DNA of 18,502 nucleotides. It comes from Candidatus Aminicenantota bacterium. GTDB taxonomy: Bacteria > Acidobacteriota > Aminicenantia > JAMOAD01. Within the stretch, counting starts at the first letter, position 1. Each line of letters starts with the position of its first letter. The stretch spans positions 1 through 18,502 of the forward strand of contig JAMOUT010000104.1 of assembly GCA_027061995.1 (NCBI GenBank), in the 5' to 3' direction. Position numbers and translations under genes: made by a program. The notes beneath the pieces were generated by a model. The model was not told where the DNA came from and did not search any database. It worked only from the letters and a program-made list of their open reading frames with translations. Below are positions 5,977 through 15,032 of this stretch, one piece after another.

Positions 5977-7453
5977 AGTTGATTTAAAATTAAGCATTAT
6001 ATCAAGAAATCAGGTTGTTTACATAGTATCTTTAGAGCAAGACAGAGCTGAAAAAATAGTTAAGAATCTATTTGAATCCCTTTTCCCGGGGATTGAGCCC
6101 TTAAATTATAAAATAGGAAAAGGTTTAATTAATTCAAAAGGGGAAACTATTACCGACAAAGATGGTCCTGACGAAATTTTAAAATTTTACCAAAATTATG
6201 ATAAAAAATCGGTATTATTATTAAAAGATTTTCACCTGTATTGGAAAGATCCGACTCTGATAAGATTAACAAAAGAAACTGTTTTAAATATAAAAGGGAA
6301 AATGAAATATATTGTATTTATCTCAACAATATTGGATATTCCCATTGAGTTAACAAGAGATATTGAGGTTCTTGATCTTCCCCTTCCCGATAAAAAAGAG
6401 ATACGAAAATTTTTATCACAAATAATTGAAACTTATAAGAGAAAAGGGACCTCTTTCAAATTATCCGATAGTGATATTGATGAAATCATAATCGGACTTC
6501 AAGGAATGACTCTAACGGAAATACATAAAAGTTTGATTAAGATTTTATATAATAAAAAAGTGATTGAAAAATCAATAATAGATGATATTCATAAACTCAA
6601 GAAGCAAATTATAAAAAAAGAGAGTGTTCTTGAATATGTTGATAATAAAATTGATCTTAATAATATAGGGGGGCTTGAATATCTGAAAGAATGGCTTATA
6701 AAAAGAAAAGATGCTTTTTTATCTAATGCCGAGGAATATGGTCTCGATAAACCGAGAGGGGTTCTTGTCATGGGAATAACCGGTTGTGGAAAAAGTTTGT
6801 CAATAAAAGCTATTCCGAGTCTATGGAATATCCCCATGTTCAGGTTGGACATGAATCTTGTTTATTCGGGGATAGGAGGAGAGCCCGAGATAGCCTTTAA
6901 TCGCTCACTGAAATTAGTCGAATCATTGGCACCGGCAGTTTTATGGCTTGATGAGATTGAAAGCGGAATAACCGATAAACAAACTGAGGGCTCCACATCA
7001 AGAATCCTCGGTTTCTTTTTAACTTGGATGCAAGAGCATAAATCAGATATTTTTGTAGCCGCAACCGCAAACAGAATCGACAGATTACCGGCTGAGGTTC
7101 TTAGGAGAGGAAGATTTGATCAAATATTTTTTGTTGATCTTCCCACATGGAAAGAGAGAGAGGAAATTTTTAAAGTTCATCTTTTAAAAAGAAAAAATAA
7201 CCTTGATGATTTTAATATACAACAATTAGCTCAAATTACAAAAGGATGGAGCGGAGCAGAAATAGAGCAAGTAATAATTTCAGCCGCATACGAAGCTTAT
7301 GCGGAAAAAAGAAAACTAACCGAAGATGATCTGTTTAAAATCTTCGGTAACACTGTCCCGCTTTCAACAACAATGTCAGAACAAATAAAAAATATAAGAT
7401 CATGGGCACACGACAGAGCAATCAGAGCATCAAAGGAAATACCTGAAGTATGA
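5966..7453 (+). CDS. Ycf46-like AAA+ ATPase
   Basis: This 495-residue cytoplasmic ATPase resembles the Ycf46 family. The N-terminal part (about 1-215) has the family's signature course: YIVSLEQDRAEK, LLLKDFHLYW, then EVLDLPLPDKKEI. The AAA+ module follows from about 235 with GGLEYLKEWL, Walker A GITGCGKS (270-277), Walker B VLWLDE (325-330), sensor ATAN (Asn369) and arginine-finger RRGRFD (380-385), plus the helical lid with WSGAEIEQ. Ycf46 proteins occur in algal plastids, cyanobacteria and many other bacteria; in a cyanobacterium one has been linked to carbon use, but the general substrate is unknown. The start is well supported by AAGGAG (5955-5960) 5 nt upstream, inside the HU gene. Its stop overlaps the recJ start as ATGA. 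Confidence 0.85.
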   Translation: MNLKVDLKLSIISRNQVVYIVSLEQDRAEKIVKNLFESLFPGIEPLNYKIGKGLINSKGETITDKDGPDEILKFYQNYDKKSVLLLKDFHLYWKDPTLIRLTKETVLNIKGKMKYIVFISTILDIPIELTRDIEVLDLPLPDKKEIRKFLSQIIETYKRKGTSFKLSDSDIDEIIIGLQGMTLTEIHKSLIKILYNKKVIEKSIIDDIHKLKKQIIKKESVLEYVDNKIDLNNIGGLEYLKEWLIKRKDAFLSNAEEYGLDKPRGVLVMGITGCGKSLSIKAIPSLWNIPMFRLDMNLVYSGIGGEPEIAFNRSLKLVESLAPAVLWLDEIESGITDKQTEGSTSRILGFFLTWMQEHKSDIFVAATANRIDRLPAEVLRRGRFDQIFFVDLPTWKEREEIFKVHLLKRKNNLDDFNIQQLAQITKGWSGAEIEQVIISAAYEAYAEKRKLTEDDLFKIFGNTVPLSTTMSEQIKNIRSWAHDRAIRASKEIPEV

Positions 7454-9126
7454 ATATATTATGGGAATTTTTACCGGAAAATGAGATATCACCGGATATA
7501 ACGAATACTTTTGATATTGATAGAAGTGTCCTGAATATACTCATCAACAGGAATATTGACAATAAAGAAAAGATAAAAAAGTTCCTTGATGATGGGATTG
7601 AACTCTTGTATAATCCACTGCTGATGCCAGGGATTAGAAAGGGGATGGAAAGAGTTATTTCAGCAGTTAAAAACAATGAAAATATTTTAATAATCGGAGA
7701 CTATGATGTTGACGGTTTAACCGGAACTCTCCTTCTTATTAAAGCTTTAAACATTTTGGGGTTAAACCCTGACTATTATATCCCTCACAGGTTAAATCAC
7801 GGATACGGGATAAAAGAAGAGGATATTGAAGAAGTCATAAAACATAAAGCATCTCTTATTATTACGGTTGATAACGGGATAAAAGCATTTGATTTTGCGG
7901 AGTCTCTCAATAAAATGGGAATAGATCTCATTATAACGGACCATCATATACCCGACGAGATATTACCCGGTGCTTTTTGTATAATAAATCCCAAATTGAA
8001 AAATTCTGAATATCCTTTTAAAGAACTCTCGGGAGTCGGTGTCGCTTTTAAATTAATACAAGCTGTATTTAAGGAATTAAAAACCGAAGAATTTATTTAC
8101 CCTTTACTCAAATGGGTAGCCATAGGAACCGTAGCTGATATAGTTCCCCTTGTCGATGAAAACAGAATTTTGATAAAGGAGGGATTTAAATCCATATCTG
8201 ATTCAAATGATTCCGGTATAAAGGCTCTTTTAAAAGCGGTGGGAGTTAATAAAAAGAAGATAAGCCCCGAAGATGTTTATTTTAGAATAGGCCCGAGAAT
8301 AAATGTTGCCGGAAGGCTTGAAAATCCCAATCTCATAATGGACATGTTCCTTGCTTCCGAAGAAAAAGCCATTGAGCATGCAAAATATCTTAATAAACTG
8401 AATACAAAAAGACAATCAATCGAATATAAAATGCTCCTGAATGCGAGAAAAAAAATTGAGAAAAACAAACTGCATAATGATCCTATAATTGTCGTTGAAA
8501 ACAAAAATTGGCATAAAGGGGTAATAGGAATAGTAGCAAGTAAATTAGTTGAGGAATTCGGTAAACCGGTTATACTCATAGCTATTGATAAAGATGGAAA
8601 GGGTTATGCCTCAGGTCGTTCAGGCGGAGATGTCTCTTTGATAGATAAGATAGAAAAAGTGAAAATTTCTTTACAGCTTGATGACGGAAGTATAAATTTC
8701 GGTGGACATTCCCAAGCAATAGGTTTTATTATTAAGGAAGATAAAATAGACGATTTAAGAGATGCCATAAGAAAACACCTGAACAGTAAAGAAACCATCA
8801 TACAAAAAAAGATATTTGTTGACGGAGTAATAGATATCTTTAAGAGTTCAAACTATTTTTTTAATTCCTTGAAAAAACTTGAACCTTTCGGTTATGGTAA
8901 CCCATCACCTATTTTTGCCTCTTTTAATGTTAATACAAGATTTCTAAATACTAACAATAAAAGCAAAAAGATATATCTTGAAATAACCAATGGTAAGAAA
9001 AAGATTAAGGGTTTTCTGTGGAAAAAGCCCTATATTAAAATGGAATCAGGCATTAAAAATATATTATTTAAACCTATTATAAAAGATAGTGAACTCCAAT
9101 ATATAGAAGTAATGGATTTAAAATGA
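7450..9126 (+). CDS. recJ: Single-stranded-DNA-specific exonuclease RecJ
   Basis: RecJ degrades single-stranded DNA 5' to 3' in recombination, mismatch and base-excision repair. At 558 residues it is of usual size. The DHH phosphoesterase motifs are all present: GDYDVDG (83-89), DNG (141-143), TDHH (163-166) and GTVAD with Asp230. Then come GPRINVAGRL (281-290) and the DHHA1 domain with HKGVIGIVASKL, ASGRSGG and GGHSQAIGF. A C-terminal OB-like domain (about 450-558) begins at LEPFGYGNPSP. The ATG overlaps the stop of the AAA+ gene (ATGA) and its own TGA overlaps the next start in the same way, so the three are translationally linked. All the metal-binding positions I can check are intact, so the enzyme should be active. 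Confidence 0.95.
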   Translation: MNILWEFLPENEISPDITNTFDIDRSVLNILINRNIDNKEKIKKFLDDGIELLYNPLLMPGIRKGMERVISAVKNNENILIIGDYDVDGLTGTLLLIKALNILGLNPDYYIPHRLNHGYGIKEEDIEEVIKHKASLIITVDNGIKAFDFAESLNKMGIDLIITDHHIPDEILPGAFCIINPKLKNSEYPFKELSGVGVAFKLIQAVFKELKTEEFIYPLLKWVAIGTVADIVPLVDENRILIKEGFKSISDSNDSGIKALLKAVGVNKKKISPEDVYFRIGPRINVAGRLENPNLIMDMFLASEEKAIEHAKYLNKLNTKRQSIEYKMLLNARKKIEKNKLHNDPIIVVENKNWHKGVIGIVASKLVEEFGKPVILIAIDKDGKGYASGRSGGDVSLIDKIEKVKISLQLDDGSINFGGHSQAIGFIIKEDKIDDLRDAIRKHLNSKETIIQKKIFVDGVIDIFKSSNYFFNSLKKLEPFGYGNPSPIFASFNVNTRFLNTNNKSKKIYLEITNGKKKIKGFLWKKPYIKMESGIKNILFKPIIKDSELQYIEVMDLK

Positions 9127-10931
9127 AAAAAAGGAATACAATACTTATAACTTTAATCATAATCATATTATTATTATTTTTTTTAATTATCGTGAATAAA
9201 CGAAATAAAAAAAATGTATTAAAAAACAGAACAATCAAGAAAAATATTTTTTATTTTGAAAAATATTCGAAAGGAAAAAAGAAATTCTCAATTAAAGGGA
9301 ACAGATATTATCTCGGGTCCGACAAACAGATTCATGTTCAAGGGGATGTTAGAACCGTTTTTTATTTTCATGGAAAACAGATAAAGATAAATTCCGATGA
9401 ATTAACCTATTCGTTTGATTTAAAAAATCTTTTTTTCAAAAACAATGTTATAGTTACTATCGGAAAGACTAAACTTTACACTGATGAAATTTTTTATGCT
9501 GACCTTATCACCATAAAATCAACAAAACCTGTGGAATTAAAAGCCGAAACTTTTTCTTTTAAAGCAAATAAATTTTTTTATAATTTTAAAAAAGAAGTTC
9601 TTGTTTTTAGGCAATTAACGGATTTTAAGATAAAAAAAGGGGATAATGAGTATCTTGTTAAAGCAAAGAATCTATTCTACTACAGAAACATTCACAAGCT
9701 CTCACTGAGAGGTTCACCGGTTATAATTAACTCCATTAAGAAAAATGAAAAATACATATACAGTTTTCCTTATATGGACATTTATCTTAACAAAGATAAT
9801 AGTATAAAAGAGGCAAATAGCCCTCTACTTTTAATTAATATAGAAGATACGGATAAATCAAATAATATGAAAAAGGATATCACCTTAAAAGATGTCAGTA
9901 TATTTTGGGAGAACGGGAATATATCTTCGGTCATCAGCAATAGCTCCGGAAAACTTATCTATCAAAACAATAAAATAAAAAGAGTATTTAATTTTAAAGG
10001 GGTTGATATATCTTTCTTTGATTCGGAAGATATCAAATCAATCATCTTAAAAAATCTGCAAATGCTATTTTTCAATAAAGAAATAAGATTTGGTCTCGGA
10101 AGAGCTAAAATAACACAAATCGGGTTTATAAAAGGGGGAAAAATCGCATATACATTACTAATAGATAAAGATTATGCTTTTATTATAGACAAAAATTATA
10201 AAGCCGCATCCAAAATAATTATTACTTACCCCTCAAGGAATATATCTGTTTTGAATACTCATAGTGGAATGACCATAAAAGGAAAGATAAAAATTTCGGC
10301 AAACTATCTTTATTCAAACGAAAAACAAAATATCATAAAAGGGGAGAAAGATGTCAGAGGTAGTTTCATAAAAGATAATATGAGTTTTATCTGTGATAAT
10401 TTCTATCAAACTGGAGAAGCCGTTCAATTCACAGGGAAAGTATATATAAAAAAGGGAAAAACAGTGATTAAAGGTGATTCTGTTGACTTTAATGAAAAAA
10501 AGCATATATTTATTATTAAGAATGGTAATATTGAAAAGGAAGAGATTTTTATAAAAGGAAAAGAGATAAAGAAGATGAGAGAAAAAATAGAGATTAAAAA
10601 AAATATCATATTTAAAAAAGGAGATTTAACAGTAACGGGTGAAAGCGCCGATGTTTTAATTGAAAATGGGACATATAATAAAGTTAAGATAGACAATAAT
10701 GTCAAAATACAATATGATAAAGGAAAAGGGGTGGCAGATCAAGTTATTGTTAATCTTAATAAGCAAGTTGTTAAAATGATTGGAAAGGCTAAATTCAATA
10801 GAACAAATGAGATAAAGGTCGAGGGGGATGAATTGACTTTAAACCTGCATAATGGTAAAATTTATGCTGTTTCAAAAAAGGAAAAAAAGGTAAAAATAAT
10901 TCTAAAAAAAGAAAATGATAAAAGCAATTAA
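9123..10931 (+). CDS. Large LptC/LptA-like LPS-transport protein
   Basis: This 602-residue protein is anchored by one N-terminal helix (about residues 6-25) with the rest predicted in the periplasm. That anchor, followed by beta-strand repeats (DKQIHVQGDVRT, INSDELTYSF, LYTDEIFYA), resembles LptC. The last part (about 430-595) resembles LptA/OstA: VQFTGKVYIKKGKTVIKGD, VTGESADVLIENGTYNKV, ADQVIVNLNKQVVKMIGK, IKVEGDELTLNLHNGKIYA. LptC and LptA normally are about 190 and 180 residues, so this looks like a natural fusion or an expanded beta-jellyroll bridge carrying LPS from the inner membrane. It overlaps lptB by 17 nt, which supports the role. The middle (about 200-400) is too divergent to assign. 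Alternative: a general AsmA/OstA-like lipid carrier. Confidence 0.7.
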   Translation: MKKRNTILITLIIIILLLFFLIIVNKRNKKNVLKNRTIKKNIFYFEKYSKGKKKFSIKGNRYYLGSDKQIHVQGDVRTVFYFHGKQIKINSDELTYSFDLKNLFFKNNVIVTIGKTKLYTDEIFYADLITIKSTKPVELKAETFSFKANKFFYNFKKEVLVFRQLTDFKIKKGDNEYLVKAKNLFYYRNIHKLSLRGSPVIINSIKKNEKYIYSFPYMDIYLNKDNSIKEANSPLLLINIEDTDKSNNMKKDITLKDVSIFWENGNISSVISNSSGKLIYQNNKIKRVFNFKGVDISFFDSEDIKSIILKNLQMLFFNKEIRFGLGRAKITQIGFIKGGKIAYTLLIDKDYAFIIDKNYKAASKIIITYPSRNISVLNTHSGMTIKGKIKISANYLYSNEKQNIIKGEKDVRGSFIKDNMSFICDNFYQTGEAVQFTGKVYIKKGKTVIKGDSVDFNEKKHIFIIKNGNIEKEEIFIKGKEIKKMREKIEIKKNIIFKKGDLTVTGESADVLIENGTYNKVKIDNNVKIQYDKGKGVADQVIVNLNKQVVKMIGKAKFNRTNEIKVEGDELTLNLHNGKIYAVSKKEKKVKIILKKENDKSN

Positions 10932-11634
10932 TTTAAGAAAATATTATGGGAATCGAACGGTTTTAAAAGGGATTGATATAAATATTTCTCGGGGGGAAAT
11001 CGTGGGTTTTCTCGGACCTAATGGTGCGGGAAAAACAACAGCCTTTTCCATTATACTCGGATTAATTGATTCCGACGGTGGAACTGTTTTATATGAGGAT
11101 GTTGATATCTCTGAATACCCTATGTATAAAAGAGCCCAACTCGGAATGGCTCTTTTACCGCAAGAATACTCGATTTTTAAAGAACTTACAACAATGGACA
11201 ACCTCCTGGCAGTTCTTGAAAACAGTGTTAAAAAGAGCACAAAAAGGACCTATTATCTTGATTATTTTTTATCAAGATTCGGACTAATTAAAGTTAAATA
11301 TCAACTTGCAAAAACACTATCTGGAGGGGAAAAAAGAAGATTGGAGATTGCAAGAGCTCTTGCCAATTTTCCGAGATATATTTTTATGGATGAACCCTTT
11401 ACAGGAATAGATCCGATTACAATAAATGATATTCAGAAAATTGTCAGAGAATTAAAAGATGAAGGGATAGGTTTGGTTATAAGTGATCACAATATAAGAG
11501 ATACACTGAAAATCACGGATAGAGCTTATATTATGGTGGAGGGTGAAATATTAAAAGAGGGTATCCCTTCTGAATTAATTGAAGATCCTATTATAAAAGA
11601 AAAATATTTGGGAAAGGAGATAAAGATAAACTAA
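10915..11634 (+). CDS. lptB: LPS export ABC transporter ATP-binding protein LptB
   Basis: LptB is the cytoplasmic ATPase that drives LPS extraction from the inner membrane with LptF and LptG, whose genes are not in this window. At 239 residues it is full length. It has Walker A GPNGAGKT (34-41), Q-loop Gln83 in LLPQEYSIF (a segment characteristic of LptB), signature LSGGE (135-139), Walker B YIFMDE (155-160) followed by PFTGIDP, and the switch His192 in SDHNIRDTL. The start lies inside the LptC/A-like gene (17-nt overlap) without a strong ribosome site, so translation is probably coupled. The stop shares one base with the rpoN start. The lptA-lptB-rpoN order is widespread among diderms. Confidence 0.93.
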   Translation: MIKAINLRKYYGNRTVLKGIDINISRGEIVGFLGPNGAGKTTAFSIILGLIDSDGGTVLYEDVDISEYPMYKRAQLGMALLPQEYSIFKELTTMDNLLAVLENSVKKSTKRTYYLDYFLSRFGLIKVKYQLAKTLSGGEKRRLEIARALANFPRYIFMDEPFTGIDPITINDIQKIVRELKDEGIGLVISDHNIRDTLKITDRAYIMVEGEILKEGIPSELIEDPIIKEKYLGKEIKIN

Positions 11635-13106
11635 TGCCAAGAAAAAGAACAGGAATAAATCTTACCCCGTTTAATTCCCAAGTATTAAATCCCTCCCTTT
11701 TCCATAAAGTAAAACTCTTGAATTCAAACATAGTTGATGTTATAACAGCTGTTAACCAAATCATAGAGGCTAATCCGTTTATAGAGATAGATTATGAAGA
11801 GCCAAGTGAAGAGATTGAGGAAAAAGATAAAGAGGAACCTGATAAAGAAGAGGAAAAGGATGTAACAAGTGAAGAATTCGACCTTTCTCTCGTAGAAGAT
11901 TTTTTTGAAAGAGACGATGATATCCCTTATCTAAGTAAAAGAAAAGAGAGAGATAGTAATCTGATGGAAAAACTAATTATGTTTGAAGACTCAACCAAAG
12001 ATAAATTAAAAAAGCTTATAAGAGCTGATTTTGATAATCAATTGGAACTTATAATAGCTGAATATATCATAGATAACCTTGATGAAAAGGGTTTTTTAGA
12101 ACTTAGCAAAGAGGAGATAGAGAATTTTCTTTCCGAGATTGATATCTCCGAAGAAACCATTGATTTAAACTTTTTTGAAAAAGTCAGAAAGAAAATTCTT
12201 TCGATGAAACCTTATGGGATAGCTGCCTACGGAACAAAAGAGAGTCTGATTGTTCAAGCGGAGTATAGAAATTTAAAACATAAAGATATAATTAAAAAGA
12301 TTATAGAAGAGGATTTCCAAAAGTTTGCAACTAATGATACAAACAGTTTGCTCGTTAAATATAATCTTTCCGAAAAAGAGTTTAATGAAATAAAGGAAGA
12401 GATAAAACTATTAACCCCCTACCCCGCAGACATGATTACAGATATCAAGCCCGAATACATAATTCCCGATGTTATTGTTACAAAAGGGGATGGAGATTAT
12501 GAGATATATCTTAATGATGAAAATTGCCCGAAACCGCGATTAAACTCTTACTATAAAAAAATTATCGAGCAGATGAAATGGCAGAGGAATAAAGATGCAA
12601 AATTCATAAGAGCAAAATTTGAAGAAGCGATTAATTTTATAAAATCACTTGATTATAGGAATTCAAGTCTTTATAAAGTTACAAAGGCAATAGTTGAAAT
12701 CCAAAAAGAATTCTTTGAGAAGGGAACCGAATATATAAAACCACTGAACCTGAAAACCATAAGTGAAATAACAGATATACACGAATCAGCAATCAGTAGA
12801 ATAGTTTCAAATAAATATGTTTTAACCCCCAAAGGGGTATTCAGACTAAAATTTTTCTTTTCCTCTTCTTTCCAAAAAATCGGGGGGGGATCAATATCAT
12901 CCAAAAGTATAAAGGAAAAAATAAAAAATATGATAAAAGCGGAAGATTATGAAAACCCTCTGACCGATCAACAAATAGTGGAGCTCTTGGCTAAAGAGGG
13001 GATTAACATAAAAAGGAGAACCGTTGCCAAATACAGGGACATGCTCGATATCCCTTCATCGAAAGCAAGAAAAAAAATGAATAAAAATAGAGAGGTGAGA
13101 AAATGA
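11634..13106 (+). CDS. rpoN: RNA polymerase sigma-54 factor
   Basis: This is the alternative sigma factor for -24/-12 promoters, which needs AAA+ activators. It has 490 residues. Region I (about 1-50: LTPFNSQVLNPSLF, LLNSNI, ANPFIEID) is recognisable but poorer in glutamine than usual. A very acidic linker follows (about 52-85). The core-binding region is in the middle. The helix-turn-helix with DIHESAISRIVSNKY and TPKGVFRLKFFFSS is canonical, and the RpoN box KRRTVAKYR (460-468) recognises the -24 element. It starts at the TAATG shared with lptB and ends at ATGA with hpf. I found no clear -24/-12 promoter in the intergenic parts of this window, so its targets lie elsewhere. Confidence 0.95.
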   Translation: MPRKRTGINLTPFNSQVLNPSLFHKVKLLNSNIVDVITAVNQIIEANPFIEIDYEEPSEEIEEKDKEEPDKEEEKDVTSEEFDLSLVEDFFERDDDIPYLSKRKERDSNLMEKLIMFEDSTKDKLKKLIRADFDNQLELIIAEYIIDNLDEKGFLELSKEEIENFLSEIDISEETIDLNFFEKVRKKILSMKPYGIAAYGTKESLIVQAEYRNLKHKDIIKKIIEEDFQKFATNDTNSLLVKYNLSEKEFNEIKEEIKLLTPYPADMITDIKPEYIIPDVIVTKGDGDYEIYLNDENCPKPRLNSYYKKIIEQMKWQRNKDAKFIRAKFEEAINFIKSLDYRNSSLYKVTKAIVEIQKEFFEKGTEYIKPLNLKTISEITDIHESAISRIVSNKYVLTPKGVFRLKFFFSSSFQKIGGGSISSKSIKEKIKNMIKAEDYENPLTDQQIVELLAKEGINIKRRTVAKYRDMLDIPSSKARKKMNKNREVRK

Positions 13107-13621
13107 ACTTAAAAATTACCGGAAGAAATATTGATATTTCCGAAACAATTAGAGAGTTTGCCGAAAAAAAGATGAAAAAGCTCGAAAAGATATTAGTGGA
13201 AATAGTTGATGCCGAAATCATAATATCACAAGAAAGATATAATTATATCGTTGATATCAATCTTAATTCAAAGGTCGCTTTTTTAAATGCAAAAGAAAAG
13301 GGGAAGGATATTAAAACCGCATTAAAAGCAGCTTTTAACCTAATAACAAAACAAGCGAAAAAAGAGAAGGAGATTATTAAAAACAAAAAAAGGAAAAAAC
13401 CCGAACAAGAGATTTTATCAACTGAAAGATTGGAGGAAACACCTCTTCTCGTATCTTCCGAAAGCTACACTCTTAAACCCATAAGTATCAAAGAGGCTAT
13501 AGTAATGTTAAATAATTCTCCTGACGGTGTTTTTGCTTTTGAGAACATTGACACCGGACTTTTCTCGGTTTTATTCAAGAAAAGTAACAAAGAGATTGGT
13601 ATAATTGAGTTTAAAAGATGA
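13103..13621 (+). CDS. hpf: Ribosome hibernation promoting factor, long form
   Basis: HPF binds the decoding centre of idle ribosomes. At 172 residues this is the long form. The N-terminal HPF/YfiA domain (about 1-95) starts MNLKITGRNIDISETIREF and has the AKEKGKDIKTALKAAFN helix. A basic linker (about 88-100, NKKRKKPEQE) leads to the C-terminal dimerisation domain (about 123-170: LKPISIKEAIVMLNNSPDGV, FENIDTGLFSVLF). Long forms are known to pair two 70S ribosomes into 100S particles by themselves, without a separate RMF protein. Both ends overlap neighbours as ATGA (rpoN before, ptsN after), an arrangement seen in many rpoN loci. Confidence 0.92.
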   Translation: MNLKITGRNIDISETIREFAEKKMKKLEKILVEIVDAEIIISQERYNYIVDINLNSKVAFLNAKEKGKDIKTALKAAFNLITKQAKKEKEIIKNKKRKKPEQEILSTERLEETPLLVSSESYTLKPISIKEAIVMLNNSPDGVFAFENIDTGLFSVLFKKSNKEIGIIEFKR

Positions 13622-14082
13622 ATTTAACTAATTTATTTAATGAACAATTGATTTTTTTTGTTGAATCGGAAAAAAAGGAAAATACCATAAAAGAGATTGT
13701 CCGAGATTTGAAAAAGATGAAAATAATAAAGAAAGAGGATAAGATACTAAAAAAGATTTTTGAAAGGGAACAACTCGGGAGCACGGGAATAGGAAAAGGA
13801 ATAGCTATCCCGCACTGTAAAGTTAAAGATATTAAAAAATCAATAGTTGCTATAGGAATTAGCAGAAAAGGGGTTGACTTTAATTCAAATGATCATAATT
13901 TAACACATCTTATCGTCTTGGTCATCTCTCCTATTGATAAACCTACCCAGCATTTGCAAATACTTGCATCAGCCGCTCATCTTGCCAAAAAAGTATTTCC
14001 GATAATCAACAAGTTGATTAATCTTAAAACCAAAACAGAAGTTTATAAATTTTTAAGAGAGCTTGAGCAAGATAACGGATGA
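13618..14082 (+). CDS. ptsN: PTS EIIA-Ntr-type regulatory protein
   Basis: This single-domain EIIA of the nitrogen/fructose class has 154 residues. The phosphorylation site is His66 in GIGKGIAIPHCKV, preceded by the usual EREQLGSTGIGKG. The following VDF-N-S-NDHNLTHLIVLVISP and the HLQILASAAHLAKK helix complete the fold. In other bacteria the phosphorylation state of this protein controls potassium transport, stress responses and nitrogen-related genes rather than sugar uptake. Here the phosphate donor is probably the HPr at 16301. No EIIB or EIIC domain is attached or nearby. It overlaps hpf and hprK by ATGA at both ends. Confidence 0.92.
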   Translation: MNLTNLFNEQLIFFVESEKKENTIKEIVRDLKKMKIIKKEDKILKKIFEREQLGSTGIGKGIAIPHCKVKDIKKSIVAIGISRKGVDFNSNDHNLTHLIVLVISPIDKPTQHLQILASAAHLAKKVFPIINKLINLKTKTEVYKFLRELEQDNG

Positions 14083-15032
14083 ACAGACAACATAATATTT
14101 TTATTACTGTGGAAGAACTACTAAAACATATAGGCGAAAAAATAGAATTTGAAATCATAGGCGGTAAAAAGGGTCTGAAAAATCAGATAAGCTCTTACCA
14201 TATATTAGAGCCGGATTATCTTGTAAGCAATTTAAGGGAAAAACCGAAAAACGGAGAAGTTTTACTTTTGTCGGAAAGATATATGAAAATATTTGAAAAT
14301 TTTTCACCCTTAAAAAAAATAAAATTATTAAAAAAGATATTTCTTGAAGAGATATCTTGCGTGTTTCTAATTCAACAGAACGAACCACATAAGAAATTCA
14401 TATCCATGGCTAACTATCACAAGATACCGGTTATTATAATTAAATCTCCGTTAAAAGAGACAATAGAAGCCATCTCTTTGTATTTAACCAAAACTCTATC
14501 ACAACATCAAAGAATTCATGGAGTAATGATGGATATTCTCGGAGTAGGAGTTCTTATTCTCGGAGACTCCGGCATAGGAAAAAGTGAAAACGCACTTGAT
14601 CTTGTTATGAGGGGACACAGACTAATCTCAGATGATATTGTTGATTTGTATGAAAGTTTAAACGGTGAAATTATCGCAACTTCTCCCGAACTTACAAGAT
14701 ATCATATGGAGATAAGAGGACTCGGAATAATCAATATAAAAGAGCTTTTCGGCATCTCGGCAACAGGAGACAACAAAAAGATTCAACTTATTATCGAGCT
14801 TGAGATATGGGATGAAAAAAAAGAATATGATAGACTAATCTGGTCAATGAAAACAAAAAAAATAATGGACAAAGAGTTTCCGATAATAAAAATACCGGTT
14901 GCTCCCGGGAGAAATTTGTCGGCAATTATTGAGGTTGCTGTCCGCGTATTCTTACTTAGACAGATGGGAGTCAATCCCATCATAGATATAGATAAAAGAT
15001 TAAGGGAGTGGAATATTAATAATGGTGAATAA
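14079..15032 (+). CDS. hprK: HPr kinase/phosphorylase
   Basis: HprK phosphorylates HPr on Ser46 and also removes that phosphate, linking metabolic state to PTS output. The 317 residues include the N-terminal domain (about 1-130, typical VEELLKHIGE and SNLREK-type segments) and the catalytic domain. The latter has HGVMMDILGVGVLILGDSG with Walker A GDSGIGKS (162-169), SDD (184-186) and the family signature MEIRGLGIINIKELFG (210-225). A conserved loop with FPIIKIPVAPGRN follows. The target serine is present in the HPr of this operon, which supports a working pair. The start overlaps ptsN by ATGA; the 3' end overlaps rapZ by 11 nt. Confidence 0.95.
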   Translation: MNRQHNIFITVEELLKHIGEKIEFEIIGGKKGLKNQISSYHILEPDYLVSNLREKPKNGEVLLLSERYMKIFENFSPLKKIKLLKKIFLEEISCVFLIQQNEPHKKFISMANYHKIPVIIIKSPLKETIEAISLYLTKTLSQHQRIHGVMMDILGVGVLILGDSGIGKSENALDLVMRGHRLISDDIVDLYESLNGEIIATSPELTRYHMEIRGLGIINIKELFGISATGDNKKIQLIIELEIWDEKKEYDRLIWSMKTKKIMDKEFPIIKIPVAPGRNLSAIIEVAVRVFLLRQMGVNPIIDIDKRLREWNINNGE

